Shown: positions 1 through 13,178 of the stretch, in pieces
Layout of the letters: every line of letters begins with the position of its first letter
Position numbering within the stretch: position 1 is the stretch's first letter
Origin: Piscicola geometra
Taxonomy: Eukaryota; Annelida; Clitellata; Hirudinida; Piscicolidae
Reading direction: 5' to 3'
NCBI GenBank assembly: GCA_943735955.1
Contig: OX030958.1
Coordinates: 10,467,626-10,531,625 of the forward strand
Length of the DNA stretch: 64,000 nt
Made by a program: the position numbers and the translations under genes
The notes under the pieces: generated by a model
What the model was told of the DNA's origin: nothing
The model's input: the letters and a program-made list of their open reading frames with translations, nothing else
Database searches by the model: none

Positions 1-242
1 TTGCTTTATAATGTTTTCGTAAGTAATAGGCACATTTTTAGTGTACGAAAATTTCTTATAAAATATTATTCTTTTTTAATTTTTATCTTCGGCATCATAA
101 ACCTGTTCGACAAAATATAATTTTACAATTTTTAATGCTTCTTTTGCCAAATATTTTTTGCCATAGGTACTAGACTAATAATTTATTTTGTGAAAATTAA
201 AAATGAGACTATAAATTCCCTAAAAATCAATTTAATATACAG

Positions 243-3200
243 GATAATAACAACTACAACGACAATGATGACATCGAAAACGAAATTAGTAGGATTGATA
301 CTACAGAATCTGTTTCAAAAAATGGGTTAGTGTTTAATTGACTTTAGTTTTTTTATTCTATAGTTAGAAACCAACATAATGAGTGGGCTATGTAGTTAAA
401 AGTGGAAATTTTCTATCCTTTCTAAAACAATACTTCATAACTTATACTTTATATTTTAACTTTAATTTCATCCTTCGTGCTTTAAAAAAATTCAATTTAA
501 CATTTTATATGGACTTTTTATGGTTTTCAATGTTTTGATATTGCAATTAAATTTGTGTTAACTTTTTTTCATTTTCACATACTTTTATTCTTTTTGCTAC
601 AATGTGACTATGTGTTTTTATAAATGAAATTTTTGCATTTTTGTTCCTTTTTCAAACGTGCTAACAGTTTTTCTAGCATTTTATAAGTAGTGACCTCTTG
701 AACGCGAATAAATCGTCTTCTGTAAAAGAATTGCACTATGAATTTTCAGTTCTTTCACACGCAATAATAAGTGTGGTTTCAATAATTTAAATTATCAATT
801 TTTAATTTAGTACGAATAGCTTTATAAGTTTTTGACGCAGTACATTTGCATTTATTTTCAAATGCTTTTTGAAATATATAAAAAATTCTTCTTTTTTTCA
901 CATCTTATTAAAATTCTGTTTATATAAATAATAATTCTATCTTCTGCTCAAATAAACCATCGGACATCTTGTTTACTCAAGTGTTCGTAATATAATTTTA
1001 TTTCTCGAAAAAATTGGAAAAATTGGAAAAAATAATACTTAAAAAGTTTTTAAAAATTGTATACAAAGGATAAAAACATTATTGGTAATATAAGTCAGTT
1101 ACTTTTCATTTGTTTTTGTAGAGTTAATGCAAAATGTCAAAACACTAAAAAACATAAATTTTTTATAATTTCAATTATTCATAAGCCTAAAAAATTGAAA
1201 TATGTTTTAGAGAAAATAGCATAAAAAATGTTACGTATTGAAAAATGTTGAACAAATCTTTTAATTGTTTATGAAAGTCTTCATCACCTTCAAATTGTGC
1301 CTAAAAAAGCGCTTTTTCTAATAACATAAAACTCTGACAAATTGATTTTTAATTTCATATATTTTCATCTAGAGTTATGACTTTCATTAGTCAATTCTAC
1401 AATCCATAGCAGCCACATAAATCATCAAATTTGTCATCGTGAATGGACGCTAGATTATTCCATATTCTATTCGGATTTCCTCCAATAAGTCCGTTTATCT
1501 AAGCTTTAAGTCCGCTTTCACAGTTTTATATTACTGAAAACTTTGTTTTGTTTTGGCATTTTTCATTATATTCTTCTATTATATTTTATTATATATTATT
1601 TATTTACCCTCAATATTGTCTCAAACAAGAAGAGAGTACATACAACCTCTGTTTGCCACTTACCTGGATTCAAAAGCAGCTTTTAATTCTGTAAACATTC
1701 TTTGTAAAAGTCTCTACCAATTAGAAATCCTAGCCAAGCTGTTCCGGAGCTTCCAGGCACTTCACTTTGTCCAATCCTTCAGTAACTTCTTAACAAAAAA
1801 CCTTATATGCAGGCTGGTGGTCATCCGATTGAAAATGTCGAGCAGTTCTTTTACCTTGGAGTAACGACCGATGGTTTTTCTGGTATCTCAAAAGAAAGAT
1901 CGCGTCGTCTTGCATTGGCACGGATTTCTTTTGATGACCTCAAGAATTGATGCTGGCGTAGTCGTGTTAAAGAGATAACAATATTCAGGCTATAAAGCAC
2001 ATACATCTTCGCAATTCTGCTGTATGGCTCTAAAACTTAGGTTTTTTCAAAAATATTGACGAAAGGGGAATGATTTTTGTTCTTTTTATCTCTGATCAAT
2101 ATGAAGTATTTATTTGTCAGCAAGGGTAACTAATGAAGCCGTCTTTAAAAAACAAACTTTTATCGGCAACATGATCAAGAAGAAGAGGTTGAAACTGTTT
2201 GGTTGTGTTTCTTGCAATCCAGATTTGTTCGACACTAAAGACTTACTTTTCCCCAATTGACTTAAGAACTAGAAGTGTCCCAGAGGCCGTTCCAATCTGA
2301 CATGGTTATCCAACTATAGTTCAAGACAGGGTGGAGCAGGCATTCAATAGTAATTATAATGATGACATAAGCATCCATGATGAAACTAGATTTATGTTAT
2401 AATGTCTACACAACACTTTTTAGAACCAACGTAGGGATCAATGATCGTAATTTTCTCCATAATTCTAGAATCACCGTTTTCATTTCCAATATGTTTACTG
2501 CCTAATCCATTACTCTACATGAATATTATAGACATTTTAAATATTTTAAAATAATTTTTTTTTAAACCTTTGAAAACTTTTGTCCGTTTATTCTTTTTGC
2601 AAATTGAATATAATTCTTTTTAAAAAGAGCTAAATGCTCGTAAATCCCGATAATTTGATCTAATTAGCGCTTCAAAACGATTTTTAAATCTCGCTGTAAA
2701 ACTAACATTGAATAACTCTTTTTGAATCACAAATAATTGTTCGATTAGTTTTAAACTCTAAAGTTGTTGAAATTCTATTTTTCTTTTTTTAACCAACAGA
2801 TCCACTGAGTACGGACACAAGAGGTAAGTTAGCGTGATCTTTATATACTTTTTTAAATAAATAAATGCAAAATTCTAAAAAAAGTTGTAGTAAAAAACTG
2901 TTTAAAATAATACTTTATTTCAACTTTTATCAAAGTAAAATTTCCAATTCTTCACCCTATAAGTTAACCAATATCGAAACTGAATACTCAAACCAGTAAA
3001 TCGATCACTCCATTTCATCAATCAATTCACAGAAGGTTCCCATGGCAAGACCTGCCTGACAGAGAGTGCTACAGGAACCACTGTCGCTTCGAAGGTGACT
3101 GTTGTAGGAATTTCAACATATGCGACAAGTCAGCAAATACGTGCATTGACTGCTGGCACGGCATGATTTGTAACAGCGAAGAAAACTGCTGCATGCGTTT

Positions 3201-3267
3201 TCCGTACTGTAAGAAGAGCAAGAATCCCAATGATTCGTCTGGCCGCTGTGTCGAAGAAATTAACTAG
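243..3267 (+). CDS. Cysteine-rich secreted-type protein, 3' part of gene (three visible exons)
   Basis: Three exons join in one frame: 243-325 (after TATACAG, before GGGTTAGT), a 24-base micro-exon 2800-2823 (after AACCAACAG, before GTAAGTT) and terminal exon 3033-3267 (after AATTCACAG, stop TAG). Phases agree at both junctions (two bases carried each time). The first exon is acidic and asparagine-rich, the micro-exon ends in a basic run that becomes Lys-Arg-Arg at the junction, and the last exon carries 12 cysteines. Acidic segment, dibasic site and cysteine-rich domain are the usual order of a processed secreted peptide precursor. The signal peptide would lie left of the window and is not seen. 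Function is not known; the product could be a signalling peptide, inhibitor, antimicrobial or venom component. The exon joins are inferred from sequence only. Confidence 0.6.
326..1600 (+). other. Intron sequence, no gene seen
   Basis: AT-rich sequence between exon 243-325 and the retrotransposon remnant. No coding-like segment, tRNA-like box or ordered repeat was found. Confidence 0.5.
1620..2420 (+). pseudogene. Decayed non-LTR retrotransposon (reverse transcriptase fragment)
   Basis: Around 1636-1740 the plus strand reads a reverse-transcriptase palm segment: a PLFATYLDSKAAFNSVN-like stretch, matching the FxDxxxAFDSV motif, in which the catalytic-region Asp/Phe context is already altered. 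From about 1815 a later part follows, with a FFYLGVTTDG-like segment corresponding to the thumb YLG motif, and then degenerate C-terminal sequence to about 2420. Stops, frameshifts and an internal deletion between palm and thumb show it is dead. It lies inside the intron 326-2799 in the same orientation as the host gene. Clade cannot be fixed from the fragment; jockey, CR1 or RTE types are all possible. Confidence 0.7.
3033..3267 (+). CDS. Terminal exon with 12-cysteine domain
   Basis: Seventy-seven codons and a stop. Cysteine spacing is C-x4-C-x5-CC-x5-C-x6-C-x2-C-x5-C-x5-CC-x5-C-x12-C. This reads either as two tandem halves of the C-C-CC-C-C inhibitor-knot framework, or, for the second half (C-x2-C-x5-C-x5-CC-x5-C), as spacing close to the first cysteine domain of Dickkopf/colipase-fold proteins. 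Two acidic-basic loops and a Trp sit in the second half. Base composition is clearly richer in G+C than the flanking intron, as expected for coding sequence. The overlapping minus-strand open frame at 3130-3336 is a shadow. Confidence 0.65.
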
Positions 3268-3849
3268 ATGATGTTTCGAAGCTGTCTCAAGGTTTTTAAT
3301 TGGGATGTAATTGCAGAGGCTTTCTGAAGAATGCATTAGGTTGTATAAATAGCCCTTTTAGGATTTAATTTTTATCTAATTGAAAAGATCCATATCAGGT
3401 CATAAATATTTAAATTTAAAATTGAATTTTCAACTTTTCTGTTCTGTCAATTTATAAAACCGTGCTCAAATTGAAATGTATTTAGAAAACAGAAAAAACA
3501 TTTTATAAAGAATTTGAACATTCCACAAATGCTTGAAAATATTTAATAAATTATTCTTTGAATATCACAAGATTTAAAGCACGATATATTATAACTGTAA
3601 ATTCACGAACTTTCTGTCATTAAACGATCATATATATTTTTCAACGAATTTAAATTAAACGCTGATTTTTGTTTGTGAAAAAGACCCTTTTAATTGTTTA
3701 AATATATTTATTATGAAATAATAATTTAATGCTTTAAAATATATTTCAAATCTATCAGTAACTATTATCAAAGTCTATATTAATATATATCGTGTATGCA
3801 TTATATTTTCATCGATTTTAATTTTTCAAACACAGGATGTTTTTCAAAG

Positions 3850-4104
3850 TTAATTTATTGATAAAAGCGCTCTTTTCATGAAATTTCTTTTCGATTCATC
3901 AATCCATTGTACGCTCTTGACAAAGCTTTTGGTTAATTGCGCGTCGTAAAAAACATTTCTGTTTGTGTTTATCTTTAAAAGTTTAAAATTTGCTTCATAA
4001 ATTCTAGTTTCAGTTTTAATATATTTTCCCAAAGCAACAACGCCACTGTAACTTCTATTGTAGACTCTCTCCTCAGAATGCTCACGCCATCGTGCAAGTT
4101 TCAA
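3850..4104 (-). CDS. Unrecognised 84-codon open frame
   Basis: An ATG-started frame of 84 residues, rich in Arg, Lys, Glu and Ser, with better codon balance than neighbouring noise and local G+C enrichment. No signal peptide, membrane segment or known motif is visible, and no splice sites clearly bound it. It could be a small gene, an exon, or part of an old mobile element; chance is also possible at this length and base composition. Confidence 0.25.
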   Translation of the reverse strand: MKLARWREHSEERVYNRSYSGVVALGKYIKTETRIYEANFKLLKINTNRNVFYDAQLTKSFVKSVQWIDESKRNFMKRALLSIN

Positions 4105-4795
4105 TTATTTTATTTGTAAGTATTGAAAAATAAATTATTTTTTATTCTTAAGTCACTTTGATTTTTGCCTTCAAGATGGTTAAATTCTTTAATGTTTATA
4201 ATAAGATACTTATATTCATATTAATTAATAAATAAGTATGATTATCAATAAAATGAGCAAATAAATATTTTGACATTTTGGTTTTAACTATATATCAAAA
4301 GGCATTTAGAACCTTTGTTAACGGTTATTTATTACAAATAAAATTTGAAGCTAAAATACACAGTTTTAGCACCTATGCTCTATTTATTATGACATGCTTG
4401 AAAATTTAATCATTGAATCGAAAGTTTTATAATCACTTGATGTTTTCACAATTTCATTTACTAGTTGTTTTTTGTGGTAGTCGTATTGAGATTTTCAATT
4501 AATTTGACGTTTTCTCTTGCATATTGTCAATGATTTGATCTCAACCTTTCTTTGAATAAAGTTGAAAACTTAATTTTTATTTAAATAAAACCAGTATATT
4601 TTAATATAATAGAAATTATTTAGAATTCAACAAAATTTTATATAGAAAGTAGATGAAAGTTTTTCATACGATATCAACATCGATTTACTTATAAACAAAG
4701 CAAAACAATCCAGTTAGTTTTTGAAATATTGAAAGCAAAAGATGTTTAAAAATTAAAATCAGTGATTTTTCTATTAAACTTCATTTAAATTACAG

Positions 4796-5365
4796 AGTAA
4801 TAAATATGGAACCATGATATGGCAAACAAGGCACTTGACACAATGGCTTATTGTCAAAGAGTTCAGCACATTATTAATATTTCGTGAGTTGAATTACTTA
4901 AATTCCAATGGGTCTTAACCTTCAAGATATATCTAAGTATATCCCTTCAAGGTGTGCTGGGATATTTGTTGAAATAATTGTTTTAATGAGTTATTTTTAT
5001 ATTTAAAATCCATTTCTATCTTTTCACTCTAGTAAATTGTAGAAAAATATATCAATGATAAAGATACGAATATTTTTTCAATAAAGAAATATAATAAGAT
5101 AAAAATTTCCCACAAAAGAGCAACGACACTCTTCTTACTACTTTCACCCACGCACTGTTTTAACGCCTTTAATTAATATTCGTAATTTTTGTTGTTTTCA
5201 ATAAAATCTCACTTGACAGCAGTGTGAAATACTTTAAAAAACTTTGGTTCTTTTCCAGATGACCTGCACCATAAATGTTGCACTGAATGCATGAAAAATT
5301 GTCGGAATAGCAAGTTTGAGATCTCTAAGACACATACCAGGCACTCACGTTTTTCAAATAAATAA
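4796..5365 (+). CDS. Candidate two-exon end of a small cysteine-containing protein
   Basis: Exon 4796-4883 (after AAATTACAG, before GTGAGTT) is open in only one frame and leaves one base. Exon 5259-5365 (after CTTTTCCAG, stop TAA) needs exactly one base upstream. Together they read without interruption. The second exon begins with a short cluster of cysteines in the pattern CC-x2-C-x3-C and then a basic tail. The first exon starts with a Tyr-Gly pair near its 5' edge, like the micro-exon of the gene at 243-3267 and the first exon at 22856, so it may be a diverged relative of those loci. No signal peptide exon is seen. Splice-site quality is good; protein identity is unknown. Confidence 0.35.
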
Positions 5366-5704
5366 CCGCTTCAATTAAATATATATAGTTTTAAAAATAT
5401 AACTTTAAATAAATATAATTTTAATAAGTTCATGTGAATTGAACATAAGTTATGATTTATAGTATTTTATTCATATACAAAAGAGATACTTTTTGAAACA
5501 ATATTTCTTAAAAAAGATATCAAATAGCAAAAAGATAGCTTGAAATATAAAAAAAGTTTAAATACTTTTATTTCCCTTTCCTAAACAAATAACAATTGAA
5601 TTCATTTTTAAATTTTTGAATTCACAACAATTTTTTTTATAAATAAGGCATGTGTACTTACAGTAATTCTAAATCAGCTGGATTTTTTAAATGTTATTAA
5701 GTAG

Positions 5705-5869
5705 GCAGAACTTTACGACAATCAAGCTGCTGGCTATAAGTTTAATGGTGCAATATTTTCGTTTAAACAAGTCACGTTTTTTCAACCTGCTCAGTGCGTA
5801 GTCGAAAATCTTGCTCATCACACAGAAAAAAGATCGCTGTTACTTATTCATTTGAAATCATTATTTTAA
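5705..5869 (+). CDS. Candidate terminal exon, 54 codons
   Basis: An AG acceptor at 5703-5704 is followed by 54 open codons with balanced composition (for example AELYDNQAAGYKFNG at its start) and a TAA. The in-frame TAG just before the acceptor supports an exon start there. It could equally be a fragment of a mobile element. No upstream exon with matching phase was identified. Confidence 0.25.
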   Translation, partial: AELYDNQAAGYKFNGAIFSFKQVTFFQPAQCVVENLAHHTEKRSLLLIHLKSLF

Positions 5870-7830
5870 TACAAAAAAGGGTTTTCAATGATAAAGACTT
5901 TTAAATTTAAGTTCTTTTTTGTAAACTTTTTTTACTTTCATTTCTTGAGTTCCCTTTGTATTGTTTGATCCAATGAAATACCGGATGTGTTTTGTACATA
6001 GTTGCGCTTTATAAATGGTGTTTTACGGTAATTCGGAGCTTTTTATTTTTCAAGTTTTCTTTATTATCTTAAATATAAAATTTACTAGATTGTATTGTTT
6101 TTAAATTATATTTAAATAATTTTTGACTTAATTATTGAAGTTTAGTTTATAAAAAATCAATTTTTATTTATTTGATTTTTATAATTCATTGAAAAGAGCT
6201 GTCATATAACCTGGTATTAGAATCAATACTTTTTTCACTTCATCATTTTTTTCGAACTAATGATCTTATAATTTTATGAAAATTTTTCAATGTTTTTTAT
6301 TTAATCAAAATAAGCAAGAAATCTTCAAAAGTTTTAACCCGTTTTTGAATTTCGTCTGTTTTTGAGTCTACATTTTTCCTGTCTACAAATTAAAGATTAG
6401 ATTTTGAACAGTATTTGGGTTAGGGTAAGGATAAAAGTAAGGGTTAGATTCATTTGAACAGTATAACTTGAAATAATTCTTTTTTTATTCCTATTTAAAA
6501 AGGGCCGCATTCACAAACGGGTCGAGACATACATGTATGATAAAATTACATTTGTACCTCTATGATTCACTTCTCTTACACCTGTCTTCGCTTTAGCCAC
6601 ATGTTTACAAGCTAGGACACACGTGTAGAGTACTTGAAAGAACGAATTTATTTAGTATTTAATAAAAAAATTGAAAATTAAATTGAAAAAGATTTATTTG
6701 TTTATATATACTTTTTAATCTTTTAGTTTAATGAAGTAATAAGAAAATGTTTTTAAAAATTAAAAAGCAGAAATCGAATTCAACCTGTCACTCGTGATTC
6801 AAGTCCATTATTATTAATTTTTACCAAAGATTTATATATAAAAAAATGCTTGACACGTTCTAAGACCCTAGATCGGAGAAAATAATTAATTTATTCGAAG
6901 CCATAGGATCAATATTTATACAATTAAAACTTAAAGGTTAATTATATGTTTTTATGAACTCATTGCATAAAAGCTTTGTAGCTGGTTTAAAATTAGGCTA
7001 GAATGTAGCCTGCTTCATAGGTCCCGCAAATCTAAGTTATTTCGTTTTCTTATCTACTCACTACCCTGGATCGATCAATTTATCATTGCTTTTCCCACAA
7101 TCATTATCAAATGTAATAAATAAAAACTAATAAAACTCATATTATTTTCATTATCTCATCATGCTGTTAATAATTTCATAGGTTTTATTATCAGTTCATA
7201 ATTTATAAGTGTGCTTATCTTTCATAAGGCTTTCTACAAATAATATGAATTTCATCACTATAGAATATTAACCTTTATTTTTAAATAAAAATCAATTATC
7301 TTTTTCACAGTTTATCATATTTCACAGTAAGTTCATATAAATATTTGAATATATACTTATAAATACCTTTCATATTCTAATTTGACCATAAATTATTAAT
7401 TCAAGTGTAGGAACCCTAAGTTGTTTAGAGAGCACGAAGAATCATAAAGGTGTTGTTGATTTTAAGAACAGCAATAATAACAATAGTGGTCGCTTAAGCT
7501 TCAGTTAATTAGAATTCGAAAGAGTGTATTTTGAATAATGGCGGGAAAATCACTCAGCTCAGAATGATGATGAAAATTAATTTTAAATGTAAAATGTTAA
7601 ACGTATAAGTTTATTTTTCAATTATACATTCATAATCTCAAAAAAAATTATTCTGAATATACATTTATTTGTATTTATTAAAAACATAAATTTATTTTCA
7701 TGATTCTATTTTAAAGTTCTTATTCTTGAAATATTGACCAAATAAAATGAAAAAATTGTTGATTTTCAGATAGTAAAGAATAGAATGGCTAGAATTCCTT
7801 CATGAAACAAGTCACCAGATGTTTGTTGTT
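5870..7830. other. No gene seen, AT-rich
   Basis: Long AT-rich stretch. A weak open segment at 7411-7449 lies between an AG and a GTGTTG, but it is too short to call. Nothing else stands out. Confidence 0.45.
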
Positions 7831-7837
7831 TGTACAG

Positions 7838-7901
7838 AGTAAAAGTGGACCTCGGGTCAACCGCTCTATAGATCAACGAGCTAACTTATCGCTGATAACT
7901 T
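7838..7901 (+). CDS. Candidate internal exon, 21 codons
   Basis: Bounded by TTTGTACAG and a consensus GTAAGTT donor, open in one frame (begins SKSGPRVNRSIDQRAN), entering in phase 0 and leaving one base. G+C content is above the surroundings. Neither neighbour exon nor product could be identified. Confidence 0.35.
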
Positions 7902-8215
7902 GTAAGTTATATGTAAAATATTTTTCATTCTTTAAGTTTAAGAAACTAAAAAAATACCATTAAAATAAAGTTTTTATGAGAGTATTTAAAGCATACTGAG
8001 GTTTTCTGTGCATTGTTTCGTTGTATATTGTACTTTAAACATTTTTAAATCTTAAAAAATACTTTAATAAGGACACAATGGCTTTTTCGATTAAAATTAT
8101 ACAGGGTAATTTGTGCAAGGATGCCCCGTTGTTTCTTAAAATGCTTTTAGCATTTAATGAAAAATATTTTTAAAATCACTACAACAATATCGTCAAAAAA
8201 ACAAAAACAAAAATT

Positions 8216-8610
<395 letters not shown>

Positions 8611-8833
8611 AGCTACAACTTCTACCAATATTGTTCCCTTCACCACCACAACTACCAAGTGGCTTTATAATCTAACAGAATATATACCTGGCCACTTTTT
8701 CGTAACCGATGCCTAAATTGATTGACAATCTATAATTAGCTGAGTGTTTATGCCTAACATTTGAAGCTCTAGGCATGAATACGAATTAATTTATATGCAC
8801 TTACAGTTATATGCCAGTTATTGTCTTTATCCT

Positions 8834-8880
8834 TATATATATATATATATCTTTATATATATATATAGATAGATATATTA
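8834..8880 (+). repeat. Short (AT)n/(ATAG)n tract
   Basis: Two runs of TATATA separated by a CTTT unit, followed by TAGATAGATA. Confidence 0.8.
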
Positions 8881-9578
8881 ACATGAGTAAGTAAATCAAT
8901 AATCTCAATACCCTAGATAACACGAGTTGCTTGGACATTTAATGCAGTTGTCAATAGCCGTATTCCAAATAGTTATGTGTGTTTATGTTTGTCTGAAAAT
9001 GTATTAAAATTGAAATTCTTCATGGTTTCTGTTGAAGGGGTTTTATTTTAGAACTTTTATGTGTAAGAATTAATTAAATTTTACAATCAGAATAGAAAAT
9101 AGGTGGTTTTAAAAAAGTACAAACATGGGTTTAAGTGATTCTTAAAATATTCTCATAATATTTAGAATATATGAGAAAAATATGCTGAGAAAAATGTCAT
9201 GAGAAGTGGACGCCTTTGAAGAGAGCCTAGACTGTAGACTTTCTCACAGATATTATCCATCAAGGCATCTCTCGAATAAATTAGTGGCAAACATTCTGTA
9301 TATTTCCGAGCTCATCCAATCAAAGCTATGTAGGCTATAAAGTAGGTCAAACTCGTGAGTCTTGAACTCCTATTGGTTGTAATTTAGGATAGTTTGAAAA
9401 TTGGCGTCGTAGTTTTTGGATTTAGGTAAAAATTAAACTAAACTTTTACCCTAACTCTAAGCCTAATAATACAGTGTGTTGACTAATTTAGAAAGAAAAA
9501 AAACATAATATTTTTGTCAAAAGGTAAATTCTAGAGAAACTCTTTAGAGAAGTGCTGTTACCATTTTATTTTTTCCAG

Positions 9579-9969
9579 CGAGGTTACAAACCTGCTGCCT
9601 TGCAACTTAATGTTCCTACAAAAAACATTCTGGGCTGAAAACTTTGTACCTGCAACGAATAAGAAATGATTTTGAAACAGAATAAACTTTATACTAGGTC
9701 CACTGTCTTACTACAGTCTCAAGTATCCGCCGCTTTTGATTCCTTCAACTGATCTCAACAAGTAACTAATTGCTTTTAAGTTTGCCGACCAACGACGCGA
9801 GTTCGGCGCCCCATGGAAAATAATAAATTTGATCCCAAGTGATGAAAAAAAAGTTTCTAAAAGAAAAAGAAAAACTACTAGAAAATTGAAAAAAGTACTT
9901 TCAACCATGCTCAAAAAAGTCAATACTCATGCAGATCTCGCAAATCCTTTTCGACCATCCATGGACTAA
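9579..9969 (+). CDS. Coding-like segments, possible exons of a basic protein
   Basis: A strong acceptor (TTTATTTTTTCCAG) at 9578 is followed by a short open frame ending in TGA (begins RGYKPAALQLNVPTKN). In another frame, codons 9718-9762 are open, then a TAA, and 9766-9969 is open again to a TAA. This last piece encodes a strongly basic stretch containing KKVSKRKRKTTRKLKK, a possible nuclear localisation signal, and ends in RPSMD. The pieces look coding by composition but do not join cleanly. They may be exons missing intermediate splice sites, or a broken copy of a gene. The minus-strand frame at 9711-9923 is judged a shadow. Confidence 0.3.
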
Positions 9970-11400
9970 ATCCAAAAATCAAACAATTAAATAAAACCAT
10001 GCAGATCTTCTGGATCTAAACATGTAATGACATCGGGAGTATTCCAGCATGGCGATCATTTACTTGTAAATCAACTTATACAGAAAAACATTATCTATAT
10101 ATTTGCAAAACAGTTTTAAAATTAAAAATACTTAGTGTATTATTGAATTTATGAAAAGCGTTATATAAATATGTTAATTGATTGATTGATTAACTGATTT
10201 TTTAGCTGCTATGCCATTTTGAGAGATTCAACTGATTTGAAATCTTATCCCATTCTTATGTAACAATGTATGATTTTTCTCGTTTCCTGTGTTTGTAAGA
10301 AAATCAGTTCATAATGAATTTATTATCCAAAACAATGATACCCTGGAGAATTTTCCCTGGACCCTATATTCAATATTATACAATGAAATGCATTCAAGAT
10401 TATAAGTAGAGGCGTAAACACAAACAAGCATAAATCACGCTTGAATTTTTGTCCTAAAAATACTTCAACTCAATGGTGAACACTTTATTTTGGCACAAAA
10501 CTATCGTGTTTTTTAAATAAATAAAAAAAAACGATTAAGATGATGATGACGAGAAAGGATATAATAAAACGTTGATAGTTAATGTCTAAGGTTATTAACG
10601 ACCAGGAAGAATTAAAGAACGGATGCGATTATAGAAAATTGTGAACAGTTAAAAACCTGAAAAAAACAAAGTTATTTGAAAAAATAAAAGATAATCATTG
10701 CATATCAGAACAAAACATATGTTTATTTATTAATACAATAATTTATGTTCACCAATATATATATTTATTTTTATAATCTATATGATTTTCGTTTAATTGA
10801 AGTCATTTTGGTTATGCATCTATATATATGTAATTGGATAAGTATGTCTTTATTTACATGAGTATGTATAGAGGAGTGACTTAGAATATAACGAAAGTTG
10901 CTGGCAATGATTGCATAGAAAAGCTCTGAATGGAGAAAAATGCGCAAAAGGATCAACTTTAAAACTGATAAAAAAATCGTACATTAAACTTTTATAATTC
11001 GAAGTAGAATTATTGCTTAGTGATCTTTCTCAGAGGTATGAATTTTTATTAGATAAAGTTATTTCAATAATAAATTTAGTTTATCATTACGTATAAAACC
11101 ATGGATTTTATAAATTATAAACCTTTGATTTAAATAATTTAAATTATTAAATATTTTACACTAATGATTTTTCAATGGTCATTCAAATAAAACATTGAAC
11201 ATGTTTTTCTAAACTATTGGCTTATATTTCCGATTTTATTAAGAAAAATGAATATATAAAAAACAAATATATTAATTTATTGCTTTAAGGTCTTGACTTG
11301 AAAAAGTCATTTTCAAAATAAAATATCTTTTTACACTTTCGATAAACAATTGGAAAAAATTAACAGTTAAAAAGTCATTTGAAAAAAATAGTTTTAAAAA
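9970..11400. other. No gene seen, AT-rich
   Basis: Intergenic or intronic sequence. A 61-codon minus-strand frame at 10771-10956 has no supporting feature. Confidence 0.45.
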
Positions 11401-11414
11401 GAATTTCTAGTACA

Positions 11415-12310
<896 letters not shown>

Positions 12311-12315
12311 AATAA

Positions 12316-12918
12316 TTATATGAAATAATAACTTAATGGTTTAATTTCATAATATAATATTATTATTAATATTGTTTAGGTTATTAATACTCATAATCAT
12401 TATCACATGGAAACGTGGTTCCAATTGAAGAGTAACGGTCTTTTAATCTAGTTGAACTTTTTGATTAAAGACCAATCAATAAGCAAGTATGAATAAATTA
12501 AGAAAAATAATTTATTATTTAATTATGTTTAAAAAAAAATTAATTTCGCTATTTTAAATAAATGATGTTTTTTTAAAATTGACTTGTTTAAAAAATTTAT
12601 TAATTTTATCTATCAATAAATATTTCTATTTAGTTTTATAGTGCAGTTATTTATAGTGCAGTTTTAGTATTTTGGTTGGTGATACATTAATCCACAATAC
12701 ACAGGTGGGACCTGGATGGTTACATCATGTAATAAAAAAACAACCAAGTTCTTACGTCATCATATCTGCAATTAATAAACCTCAACCAATTAAGTTTTTA
12801 ATTTCAAAGATAGAAATCGAATGAGTTAATTTATTTTTGTTGAAAATGTATTCATGGAAAACATCATTTTAGTAGCAAAAATGAATGATTTAGTGAAAGG
12901 GCGTCAAAAAGAAAGAAA
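12316..12918. other. Presumed 5' flank of the gene starting at 12919
   Basis: AT-rich, no gene seen. An in-frame stop lies shortly upstream of the chosen ATG. No clear TATA box or initiator was found, so the transcription start could not be placed. Confidence 0.4.
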
Positions 12919-13178
12919 ATGAGCGGTACCTTGAGTAAACAAGTGTATATAGATCGTGATCTACAGGATTCGAGTGATACTTCAAATAATATTAATAATA
13001 ACAAGGATAATGAAAATAATAGAGAAGTTTTCGATAAAAATAATAGCGTAAAGAATAATAACTACTTTACCAATCCATCAACTAATGGGAGTAACAAATC
13101 AAGAGCTGAAACTCAAATTACCGCCATCTATTCCGCCATGTGCAATGAAAAACACTCAGAAATGTGCTGCTGTGAGAG
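12919..13178 (+). CDS. Exon 1 of the large disordered protein gene
   Basis: Starts with an ATG in an A-rich context. Encodes a VYID motif that recurs near the start of exon 6, then an Asn/Ser-rich stretch, and ends with EMCCCER before GTTGTA. Leaves two bases. Confidence 0.7.
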
